From assembly GCA_903891375.1 (NCBI GenBank), contig CAITEL010000108.1, forward strand, positions 1 to 15,150: 15,150 nt of DNA. The letters run 5' to 3'. Below, one piece after another: positions 6,967-13,293 of this stretch; the stretch's first letter is position 1, and each line of letters opens with the position of its first letter. Below the pieces are notes generated by a model. The model had not been told where the DNA came from and searched no databases. It worked only from the letters and a program-made list of their open reading frames with translations. A program made the position numbers and the translations under genes. This DNA is from an uncultured Neisseriaceae bacterium (GTDB lineage Bacteria > Pseudomonadota > Gammaproteobacteria > Burkholderiales > UBA11063).

Positions 6967-7597
6967 AAAAATTACAATATTTGTTAATAGGACATGCACT
7001 ACACTGTGGCGCACGGGCTTTACATATATAGCGACCATGTAAAATTAACCAATGATGCGCATTACATTGATACTTAACTGGGATATTTTGCATGAGTTGA
7101 GTTTCAACTTCTGCCACATTTTTACCATGCGTAAGACCAATACGATTACTAACACGAAAAACATGCGTATCCACCGCAATTAAATTATGCCCAAATAAAG
7201 TATTTAAAACTACATTAGCAGTTTTCCTGCCCACCCCTGGTAATTCGAGCAATTGCTCAAAACTATCTGGTACTTGAGAGTTATATTTATCAAGCAATAT
7301 TTTACATAATCCAATTATATTTTTTGCTTTTGTTTTATATAAGCCAATACTTTTAATGTATTCTTCTAAACCTCCTAAGTCTAATGCTAAAATATCCTCA
7401 GGCGTATTAGCTACTTTAAATAACTTTGCTGTCGCTTTATTTACCCCAACATCAGTTGCTTGTGCTGATAATACCACTGACACCAGCAATTCAAACGGAG
7501 TTTTAAATATTAACTCTGTCGTTGGTTCTGGATTAGCTTGTTTAAATATCTCAAATATCTGGATAATTTTATTTTGTGATAGTTTATTCATCTTCAT
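6956..7597 (-). CDS. nth: Endonuclease III (DNA glycosylase/AP lyase)
   Basis: Endonuclease III excises oxidised pyrimidines and nicks the abasic site in base-excision repair. The helix-hairpin-helix motif [10 protein letters not shown] (118-127) carries the catalytic lysine K125, and [12 protein letters not shown] (141-152) the catalytic aspartate D143. The 4Fe-4S cluster ligands are C192, C199, C202 and C208 (C-x6-C-x2-C-x5-C). These are offset by exactly five from E. coli numbering, which fits a slightly longer N-terminus. The 213-residue length is normal. Two in-frame starts exist (ATG at 7597 and 7591); both lie inside the end of dnaB, giving a 14- or 8-bp overlap and probable coupled translation. 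The 3' end overlaps trpS tail to tail by 11 bp. Confidence 0.97.
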   Translation of the reverse strand: MKMNKLSQNKIIQIFEIFKQANPEPTTELIFKTPFELLVSVVLSAQATDVGVNKATAKLFKVANTPEDILALDLGGLEEYIKSIGLYKTKAKNIIGLCKILLDKYNSQVPDSFEQLLELPGVGRKTANVVLNTLFGHNLIAVDTHVFRVSNRIGLTHGKNVAEVETQLMQNIPVKYQCNAHHWLILHGRYICKARAPQCSACPINKYCNFFIF

Positions 7598-8963
7598 AAT
7601 TTAAATATGGGTTTTCAAAGCGAGTACATTTACCCACAAAGGTAAGCTTAACCACACCAGTAGAACCACTACGATTTTTAGCAATATTGACTTCCGCCAA
7701 GCCTTTATCTTTACTCTCTGGATCGTAATAATCATCACGATACAGTAATAATATTATATCAGCATCTTGTTCTAATGCACCAGATTCACGTAAATCAGCA
7801 ATATTGGGGCGTTTATCTTGACGATTTTCCACATCACGATTTAATTGAGATAATAATAATATGGGTACTCCAATTTCTAGAGCTAAGGCTTTTAATGAAC
7901 GAGAGATTTCAGCTAATTCTGAAGCTCTATTTGAATTACGCCCACCTAAAGCCGACATAATCTGCACATAGTCAATCACAATTAAACCTAAATCACCAAT
8001 TTGATCTTTCAAGCGACGTACACGTGCACGTAAATCAATCACATTAATACCTGGTGACTCAGCTATATGAATTGGTGCATTACGCAATTCATCAACCGCC
8101 AAATATAAATTATCCATATCTTCATGGGTTAAATCCCCACGCTTTATTGCACTTTGGTCTACCCGAGAACAAGAACTTAATAATCTTTGAACTAATTGTT
8201 CCCCCGTCATTTCTAAAGAAAAAACCACTACTGGTAGTTTGTTTTTTAAAGCAACATTTTCTGCAATATTTAATGCAAAAGATGTCTTACCCATCCCTGG
8301 ACGACCAGCAATAATAATTAACTCGCCACGTTGCATTCCTGAGGTAAAACCATCTAACTCATAATAATGCGTAGCAATACCTGTAACCGCAGTTTTATCT
8401 TCTCGCTGTGACATCTCAACTATTTTTTGTATCACATTGTTTAGCATTTCTTTAAGATCACCAAACTGTCGATTAGTTGTGTTTAGATCTTTTATACTAA
8501 ATATTTTTTGTTCAGCCTCATCCAAAATAACATCAATATCACGACCATTCGGTGTAAATGCTGTATCTGATATATCCGAACCAGCTTTAATTAACTCCCG
8601 CAAAATATAACATTCACGAATAATCTCCGCATAACTCCGAATATTACTCGAACTACTTGTAGCTTCAACCAGATTATTTATGTATTCATGCCCACCAATA
8701 TAATCTAATTGTTTTTCTTGATCTAATGAAGCAGCCAATGTAACCGCATCAATATTTCGATACTGGGTTTTTAATTTAGTAATATGCGTAAAAATAATTT
8801 GATGTTCTTTACGATAAAAGTTACCCTCATGCACAATACCAGCGATGTCGATATAAGAACTTTCATCAATTAAGATACATGCTAAAAGCATTTGCTCCGC
8901 CTCTATTGAGTGTGGAGGGGTTTTCAATAATGAAATTGTGGGGTTAGTAATATTATCTTGCAT
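7584..8963 (-). CDS. dnaB: Replicative DNA helicase
   Basis: DnaB is the hexameric 5'-3' helicase that unwinds DNA at the replication fork. The 459-residue protein has the N-terminal primase-interacting domain (PHSIEAEQMLLACIL near 17-31) and the RecA-like motor: Walker A GRPGMGKT (220-227), FSLEM (248-252), Walker B LIVIDYVQ (327-334), and LSQLNRDVE (371-379) followed by DLRESGALEQDAD (390-402). No intein or insertion is present. The start ATG has a good purine-rich ribosome-binding site (AAAGAGAG) about 5 bases upstream. It sits 38 bp after gloB on the same strand and overlaps nth. Pairing of dnaB with nth is unusual to my knowledge, but the overlap suggests co-expression. Confidence 0.98.
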   Translation of the reverse strand: MQDNITNPTISLLKTPPHSIEAEQMLLACILIDESSYIDIAGIVHEGNFYRKEHQIIFTHITKLKTQYRNIDAVTLAASLDQEKQLDYIGGHEYINNLVEATSSSSNIRSYAEIIRECYILRELIKAGSDISDTAFTPNGRDIDVILDEAEQKIFSIKDLNTTNRQFGDLKEMLNNVIQKIVEMSQREDKTAVTGIATHYYELDGFTSGMQRGELIIIAGRPGMGKTSFALNIAENVALKNKLPVVVFSLEMTGEQLVQRLLSSCSRVDQSAIKRGDLTHEDMDNLYLAVDELRNAPIHIAESPGINVIDLRARVRRLKDQIGDLGLIVIDYVQIMSALGGRNSNRASELAEISRSLKALALEIGVPILLLSQLNRDVENRQDKRPNIADLRESGALEQDADIILLLYRDDYYDPESKDKGLAEVNIAKNRSGSTGVVKLTFVGKCTRFENPYLNYEDE

Positions 8964-8988
8964 ATCTCTCTTTAAGTAATAAATTTTA

Positions 8989-8994
8989 AGTATA
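8989..8994 (-). promoter_or_regulatory. Candidate -10 for dnaB
   Basis: TATACT on the minus strand in the 38-bp gloB-dnaB gap could be a -10 placing the transcript start near 8982. No clear -35 is seen, so dnaB may instead be read through from gloB. Confidence 0.25.
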
Positions 8995-9001
8995 GTAACG
9001 T

Positions 9002-9787
9002 TTAATAATTGTCTTTATAGTTGCGGAGTGTAATAAAACAATCTAACTCGGTTTTAATTTCTGGATTTAATTGAAAAGAAAAACCCTGAATGTCTTTATC
9101 ATTACAGCGTAAAAATGGGTTTATTTTTATTTCTGTGGCAAGCATGGTTGGTATGGATATACCTCTCGTCTCTAACCTTCCTTTAATCTCATCAATATGT
9201 TGTAAAATATCAAGATTATTGGGTGCAACAGCTTTGGCAAAAAATAAGTTGTTTAGTGTATATTCATGTCCTGGATAGATTAATGTTTCGGGATTTAATT
9301 TCTTGATTTTTTGTAATGATTGATACATTAAAGCATAATCTTTAGTAAAAACCCTACCACAACCAGCAGAAAATAAAGTGTCGCCACAAAACAAGTGTTT
9401 TTCATCAACGAGAAAACTAACTCCATCCAAAGTATGTCCTGCTGTTGCAATAACTTTAGCTAATACATCAGGTAAAACCTCAATGGTGTCACCATCTATA
9501 ACCGACACCTCACCACTATACCCATTCATATTCGAGTATGGTATTTTAACATGTTTATTACTTCGATATACTGGCACATTTTTAAAATCTATAATATCAC
9601 CAACTCCACCAATATGGTCATGATGTGAATGAGTAATTAATATTGATTTTAACTCTAACCTGTGTTCTGTGATATAATTAATCACTTGGAGTGATTGGCC
9701 AGGATCGACCACGGCTACCTCGTTACCCTTTATTATTAGCCAAATATAATTGTCGTTAAAAGCTTTAAGGTGTTTTATTGTTATCAT
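9002..9787 (-). CDS. gloB: Hydroxyacylglutathione hydrolase (glyoxalase II)
   Basis: Glyoxalase II hydrolyses S-lactoylglutathione to lactate and glutathione, the second step of methylglyoxal detoxification. The metallo-beta-lactamase fold ligands are in place: T52-H-S-H-H-D-H58, H118 in AGHTLDG, D136 in CGDTLFSAGCGR and H174 in YPGHEYT. The C-terminal substrate-binding domain has NPFLR (223-227) and LRNYKD (254-259), where Arg and Lys bind glutathione in this family. Length is 261 residues, typical. The start is fixed by KAFNDNYIWL close to the N-terminus, a family hallmark. That ATG (minus, 9787-9785) shares two bases with the start of the divergent methyltransferase gene, and no Shine-Dalgarno is recognisable before it, so any promoter must lie inside the neighbouring coding sequence. 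Confidence 0.97.
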   Translation of the reverse strand: MITIKHLKAFNDNYIWLIIKGNEVAVVDPGQSLQVINYITEHRLELKSILITHSHHDHIGGVGDIIDFKNVPVYRSNKHVKIPYSNMNGYSGEVSVIDGDTIEVLPDVLAKVIATAGHTLDGVSFLVDEKHLFCGDTLFSAGCGRVFTKDYALMYQSLQKIKKLNPETLIYPGHEYTLNNLFFAKAVAPNNLDILQHIDEIKGRLETRGISIPTMLATEIKINPFLRCNDKDIQGFSFQLNPEIKTELDCFITLRNYKDNY

Positions 9788-10517
9788 GGTTAAATTAGAT
9801 GATTTTCAAAATTGGTTATTGTTAAGCCCTATTGGAAGATATACTCTACATTACGAAAGAGTATTTTACCATAATATTATACCACGTGTGTTTGGCTATT
9901 ATTCACTACAAATCGGCTTACCCGAAATTAATTTTTTACAAGGAAGTAAAATCTCCAATCATTATGTTTTAGATCATGATATAAAAGCCTCTTTATCGTT
10001 TCTGCCATTTGCAAATAATAGTATCGATTTAATTGTGTGCCCACATATACTTGAATTCACTCCTAATTATCATCATTTACTCCAAGAATGTTATCGGGTG
10101 CTGATTCCTAATGGTAAAATTATTATTACCAGCTTTAATAAAAATTCATTTTTTCAAATCTTTCTACGTAGAGAGAACGCTATTAAAAATACCAATTTTA
10201 TAAGTTTAAATACATTAAAACAACAACTAAATACCCTTAATTTCTTCATTGAAGGTGGTAAATTCTTTGGATTTCGCCCCCCAATTAATAATGCTAAAAT
10301 CTTAGCCAAATTATCATTTATGGACAAAATTGGCGACAGATGGCTCCCAACTTTCGCCAATAGTTACGCAATTATAGCTAGCAAAGAACTAATTACACCG
10401 ACTATAATTAGATCTAAACCACAGCTTAGTGATTTAAAATTGTCACCAAAATTCAGAACAAGTATACTCGAACAAACTCAATACACATGGCAAAGACCCA
10501 CACAAAATGAAAAATGA
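9786..10517 (+). CDS. YafS-like class I SAM-dependent methyltransferase
   Basis: A 243-residue protein of the methyltransferase type found between gloB and rnhA in E. coli (yafS); its substrate is unknown. The Rossmann-fold signatures are LPFANNSIDLIVCPHILEF (about 76-94) and the post-motif LLQECYRVLIPNGKIIIT (about 100-117). The glycine-rich SAM motif I (GxGxG) is absent; the equivalent stretch reads VFGYYSLQIGLPEINFL, as I recall is also true of YafS. The start is taken at 9786, giving MVKLDDFQNWLLLSPIG, because the longer frame from 9750 would run 38 bases into gloB. The only ribosome-binding-site candidate is a distant AAGG (9767-9770). It overlaps rnhA by 11 bp. Confidence 0.8.
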   Translation: MVKLDDFQNWLLLSPIGRYTLHYERVFYHNIIPRVFGYYSLQIGLPEINFLQGSKISNHYVLDHDIKASLSFLPFANNSIDLIVCPHILEFTPNYHHLLQECYRVLIPNGKIIITSFNKNSFFQIFLRRENAIKNTNFISLNTLKQQLNTLNFFIEGGKFFGFRPPINNAKILAKLSFMDKIGDRWLPTFANSYAIIASKELITPTIIRSKPQLSDLKLSPKFRTSILEQTQYTWQRPTQNEK

Positions 10518-10962
10518 AATAGTTATAATACACACTGACGGTGCATGTAAAGGCAACCCTGGACTTGGCGCATGGGCCGCAACTCTTGAATACAAAGGTA
10601 ATACCAAAGAAATATCTGGAGTTGTAGAAAATACCACCAATAACCAAATGGAACTAATGGCCCCTATCGAAGCTTTAAAATGTTTAAAGAAACATTGTGA
10701 AATTAATCTATATACTGATTCACAATATGTACAAAAAGGCATTACTCAATGGATTATTGGCTGGAAAAAACGCAATTGGAAAGATGTTAAAAATATTGAA
10801 TTATGGAAAAAATTAGACGAACTTGCAAATAAACACACCATAGAATGGCACTGGGTACGTGGACATAACGGACATAAAGGTAATGAGAATGTAGATAGGT
10901 TAGCAAATTTGGCTATCGAAGAGTATTTGACTACCAACTCATCGCTAGTTTTGTATGACTAA
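10507..10962 (+). CDS. rnhA: Ribonuclease HI
   Basis: RNase HI cuts the RNA strand of RNA-DNA hybrids, removing primers and R-loops. The catalytic acidic residues align with E. coli: D11 in HTDGACKGNPG, E49 in NNQMEL, D71 in YTDSQYV, and H120 in VRGHNGHKGN with D130. At 151 residues it is close to normal length. The basic handle region is shortened: WKDVKNIELW (91-100) where E. coli has a five-residue-longer WKTADKKPVKN-type loop. The gene starts inside the methyltransferase gene (11-bp overlap), so the two are probably co-translated. No dnaQ gene follows, unlike in E. coli; the conserved neighbourhood stops here and the accessory island begins. Confidence 0.96.
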   Translation: MKNEIVIIHTDGACKGNPGLGAWAATLEYKGNTKEISGVVENTTNNQMELMAPIEALKCLKKHCEINLYTDSQYVQKGITQWIIGWKKRNWKDVKNIELWKKLDELANKHTIEWHWVRGHNGHKGNENVDRLANLAIEEYLTTNSSLVLYD

Positions 10963-10992
10963 ACACATCTGAAAAATCAACCAACTTAAAAA

Positions 10993-11214
10993 GTAGGAAT
11001 TGCTTGTGCTTCACAAGGATGAACTTTTGAAGTAATTGCAGATCTTGGATCAGGAATGAATTACTACAAAAAAGGACTAACCAAGTTAATTAAGTCAGTG
11101 CTTCGAGATGAGGTAGGTCGTTTAGTTTTAACACATAAAGATAGGTTGTTGCGTTTTGGTGTTGAATTAATATTTGCAATTTGTGAACTAAAAAATGTAG
11201 AAATTGTAATTGTG
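10993..11214 (+). pseudogene. Fragment of an IS607-type serine recombinase (TnpA)
   Basis: In one frame the sequence reads VGIACASQG, a TGA stop (11020-11022), then TFEVIADLGSGMNYYKKGL and later RLVLTHKDRLLRFGVELI. These match the middle of IS607-family resolvase/transposases, including the hallmark THKDRLxRFG segment. Neither the N-terminal MerR-like helix-turn-helix and catalytic serine region nor the C-terminal part is present. The homology stops at 11214, two bases before the stop codon of the convergent integrase, so a rearrangement junction lies there. A TGA where Trp (TGG) or an aromatic residue would sit shows decay. The remaining open part (from Met 11056) would encode 63 residues but is not expected to work. 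Confidence 0.82.
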
Positions 11215-11215
11215 T

Positions 11216-12358
11216 TTACTTATCTTTTATACCAAATTTTTTATTAGTTTCGTTATGTCGACTATCTGCTTCTGTATGTTGATATTTCATGGTTGTTTCT
11301 AACATGCTATGGCGCAAATTTTCTTTCACTACTCGAATGTCAATACCAGCATCTACTTGATGTGTCGCTGATGTATGCCTTAACCAGTGAGTAGAAACTT
11401 TTTGAATAACAAAAGCTGAGGCTGGATCCGTTAACTTAACAAAATTTGCTATTTCGTTACACGTGATCTTTATGATTTTATATAACATCGAGTCAGTTAT
11501 CGGAACGAGGGCACCATTATTTAGTTTTATACTACATACAATCGGAATATTTAACTCAGTTACACTTGGATAATCCGACAATTTTAGTGATTTTCTATAA
11601 TTTATTAATGCTAACAATAAATCATTAGTAACTGGGATTTCACCATATTTATTACCCTTACCAATAACCTTTAACCACCAATTCTCATGCTTATTTGTAA
11701 AATCACTCATTTTAGCATTCACAATCTCACTACGTCGACATCCCGTTAAATATAGTAGCGTAAAAACCCACGTAGTTCGTTCATAAGTTCGTTTTTGAAC
11801 AATAGTCTTTTTTGGCATATTTTCTAAAAACTGCAATACATAGCCCCACTCCTTATGCGTTAAGTAACGTTCTACACTTTTATTACTCACAAGATTAGAT
11901 TTTCGCTTAATCAAACTAAATGGATTTTTATATAAATAACCGCTATGCACCAGATAACTATACATTGTTGTTAAAATTTGTAAATTTAAGCGAATACTTG
12001 ATGGTGATAAGCCTTTTACAAAAGGTCGCCAATTTGCATGCCCACGAGGTTTAGATGGTCCACACCAAATATCTGATGGTGTGGGTGAACTAATAAATAT
12101 TTGATAATCCTGAATATCCTCACGGGTTATATTTGCAAGAGCATAATTATTATCCATGCACCATAAAAGGAATCTCTCTGCTGTTTGGCGATAAGAAATA
12201 AAGGTGTTTTTACTATCTACAAACTCTGTAAGCCATGTTTTAATTGCATCAATATCATTAGTGGCTTTTATTGATTTGGTAGATAAGGTAGCATTATCTA
12301 CATGTATTACATCAAATTCTTTGGTGACATTCGCAATTATTAGTTGGTGTTTATTCAT
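11216..12358 (-). CDS. Tyrosine recombinase/integrase
   Basis: A 380-residue site-specific recombinase with an intact reading frame. The catalytic residues are R208 in LTGCRRSEI, K234 in VIGKGNKYGEIPV (beta-hairpin lysine), H324-x-x-R327 in THWLRHTSAT, H350 in LRHSMLETT and the nucleophile Y359 in MKYQH. The N-terminal SAM-like DNA-binding domain spans about 36-170 and includes the unusual WCGPSKPRG...WRPF stretch (98-113), which I recall from a class of proteobacterial integrases carried on mobile or transposon-like elements. It has an AAGG Shine-Dalgarno about 10 bases before the ATG. No recognisable att site, tRNA or cargo gene adjoins it; both flanks are decayed mobile DNA. It could be the last live gene of an old integrated element or a stray one. 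Confidence 0.93.
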   Translation of the reverse strand: MNKHQLIIANVTKEFDVIHVDNATLSTKSIKATNDIDAIKTWLTEFVDSKNTFISYRQTAERFLLWCMDNNYALANITREDIQDYQIFISSPTPSDIWCGPSKPRGHANWRPFVKGLSPSSIRLNLQILTTMYSYLVHSGYLYKNPFSLIKRKSNLVSNKSVERYLTHKEWGYVLQFLENMPKKTIVQKRTYERTTWVFTLLYLTGCRRSEIVNAKMSDFTNKHENWWLKVIGKGNKYGEIPVTNDLLLALINYRKSLKLSDYPSVTELNIPIVCSIKLNNGALVPITDSMLYKIIKITCNEIANFVKLTDPASAFVIQKVSTHWLRHTSATHQVDAGIDIRVVKENLRHSMLETTMKYQHTEADSRHNETNKKFGIKDK

Positions 12359-12379
12359 ATTACATTAACCTTGACTTCC

Positions 12380-12401
12380 TCACCGCTCTAAAGAGCGATG
12401 A
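12380..12401 (-). other. Hairpin resembling the right end/omegaRNA tail of a TnpB-type element
   Basis: A 6-bp perfect stem (12384-12389 with 12392-12397) is extended by three outer pairs across one mismatch. On the minus strand it is flanked by GGAATC before and GAGGAAGTCAAGG after. That layout (GAATC, stem-loop, GAGG-x-x-x-TCAA) resembles the 3' end of TnpB guide RNAs at the right ends of IS605/IS607-group elements, from memory. No tnpB remnant was recognised beside it. No T-run follows, so it is a poor terminator. Confidence 0.42.
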
Positions 12402-12585
12402 TTCCTTACAACTCATTGCTAGTTTTTATTTTCATGTAAACCCTTGCAAAGCCAAAATAGATAATTTACACAAAACTATAGTTAATGAAGATTGTTGCTT
12501 AAACCTATTCTAGTCCCATTGATTCAAAGGAAGTGGTCGATGGTTACACGAACCGTAACTGGGTCCTGATAGCAATGCATGAATT

Positions 12586-12717
12586 TCATGAGTTTAAATC
12601 ACATTTTGCTAATATTTCTGGAGCCAAATATATTGTTAAAAAATCCTTTGCAACATCAATGTCAGTTAGAAATTTTCTTGCAAATGGATCATGCTATGGG
12701 GTTATTTTATTTGCCAT
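12586..12717 (-). pseudogene. Rpn/YhgA-like PD-(D/E)XK transposase remnant (N-terminus)
   Basis: Reading leftwards from an ATG at 12717 the frame gives MANKITP, a TAG stop (12694-12696), then HDPFARKFLTDIDVAKDFL and TIYLAPEILAKCDLNS before a TGA (12586-12588). The HDxxF(A/V)(K/R)xxLxDxxVAxDFLxxYLxPE pattern is the start of the YhgA-like/RpnA recombination-promoting nuclease family. The catalytic core and the usual EHQS region downstream are not recognisable, so only about 44 codons of a roughly 300-residue protein remain. The two stops confirm decay. Confidence 0.75.
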
Positions 12718-12808
12718 ATGATATTTTACCATAAAACGCTAAGTTCTTTTTAAAATTATCTATTATAACTCTACGAGCCATTAAAACTCATAAAACCACC
12801 GAAATGAT

Positions 12809-12996
12809 AAACCAGCAATTGTCACAGAATTAGATGAGATGCATACATATATGTTGGCTCAAAAAAATATTGCTGGATATGGATTGCTGTTAATAGAAAT
12901 GATGGACAATTTATCGACTGCGTACTTTGTTCAAGTTGAATTGAAACAGGCCGAAAACTTTGGGACTCAACAAAAGATCTTGTGGGGGTTGTAACC
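12809..12996 (+). pseudogene. IS1-type transposase remnant (InsB-like catalytic region)
   Basis: One frame reads KPAIVTELDEMHTY up to 12850; two bases on, the next frame reads YVGSKKYCWIWIAVNRND, GQFIDCVLCSS, a TGA (12937-12939), then IETGRKLWDSTKDLVGVV. This is the DDE-domain sequence of IS1-family transposases (ELDEMxTYxGxKKNxxWIWxAVDR...FIDxV). The frame break fits a two-base gain in ACATATATG, and the TGA fits a CGA to TGA change at an arginine. Neither the N-terminal zinc-finger part (InsA) nor the C-terminal third is present, and no inverted ends were found. Confidence 0.82.
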
Positions 12997-13001
12997 GAGA
13001 A

Positions 13002-13150
13002 ACCCCTATTCATTTTACTTTTAAACCTACATTTATACGTAAAGATGTCGATCCAAAAACAGGAAAAGAAAAAAATATTTACATAAAACCTAAACAAAAA
13101 TACAAATAGAAATTGAAGAATTAGTAACTCAACAGGAGCTTAAAATATAA
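13002..13150 (+). pseudogene. Unidentified C-terminal gene fragment with a frameshift
   Basis: From 13002 a frame reads FKPTFIRKDVDPKTGKEK then NIYIKPKQ; allowing a one-base slip in the A-rich run near 13100, it continues IQIEIEELVTQQELKI and ends at TAA (13148-13150). The composition looks like a genuine charged C-terminus rather than random translation, but I do not recognise the family. It directly follows the IS1 remnant and has no start of its own, so it may be the tail of a gene the insertion interrupted. Confidence 0.35.
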
Positions 13151-13176
13151 TAAAATATTTGTAGTTATTTTATGAT

Positions 13177-13196
13177 TTTTTAGCGTGAGCTAAAAA
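13177..13196. terminator. Weak AT-rich hairpin, possible bidirectional terminator
   Basis: TTTTTAGC-GTGA-GCTAAAAA is an 8-bp perfect inverted repeat with a four-base loop and T/A runs as its outer arms. It sits between the preceding gene fragment and the promoter at 13201. With only two G:C pairs it would be a weak terminator at best. Confidence 0.3.
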
Positions 13197-13200
13197 TAAA

Positions 13201-13230
13201 TTGAGGGTGCGGATTTGAATATGCTACAAT
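13201..13230 (+). promoter_or_regulatory. Promoter of the secreted cysteine-rich protein gene
   Basis: TTGAGG (13201-13206) and TACAAT (13225-13230) are 18 bp apart, and TGC before the -10 makes an extended -10. Transcription would begin near 13237, about 57 bases before the ATG. Confidence 0.55.
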
Positions 13231-13239
13231 GTAGTTAGT

Positions 13240-13258
13240 ATACTCAATTTATGAGTAT
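13240..13258. promoter_or_regulatory. 7-bp inverted repeat at the predicted transcript start
   Basis: ATACTCA-ATTTA-TGAGTAT spans the first bases of the predicted transcript. It could be an operator overlapping the start site or a 5' stem-loop that stabilises the messenger. Confidence 0.4.
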
Positions 13259-13293
13259 TGACCTTATATAAATAACTTTTTTTCGAGGGAGTT

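Larger units (their letters stand above)
12359..13293. other. Gene-poor stretch of decayed mobile DNA
   Basis: No intact gene can be supported here. It contains, in order, the TnpB-end-like hairpin, an Rpn nuclease remnant, an IS1-type transposase remnant, an unidentified C-terminal remnant, and the promoter of the secreted-protein gene. The stretches 12402-12585 and 12718-12808 show nothing recognisable on either strand. The open frames in this region (for instance 12533-12721 on plus and 12822-13097 on minus) lie opposite the remnants and look like shadows. Confidence 0.75.

Noticed and set aside
9750-9785. Upstream start for the methyltransferase
   Set aside because: It would overlap gloB by 38 bases and adds residues with no similarity to YafS-type proteins; the ATG at 9786 suits the family start.
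10443-10742. Minus-strand open frames opposite rnhA
   Set aside because: They are shadows of rnhA and the end of the methyltransferase gene, with no signature of their own.
11056-11247. Treating the 63-residue frame as a small intact gene
   Set aside because: Recombinase similarity extends upstream through a TGA stop and ends at 11214, so it is a fragment of a larger gene, not a small protein.
12384-12397. Rho-independent terminator
   Set aside because: The stem is sound but no T-run follows on either strand, so the TnpB-end reading fits better.
12533-12721. 62-residue plus-strand open frame
   Set aside because: It is antisense to the Rpn remnant, which has clear family similarity; this frame has no recognisable features or ribosome-binding site.
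12822-13097. 91-residue minus-strand open frame
   Set aside because: It lies opposite the IS1-type remnant and the following fragment and shows no family signature.
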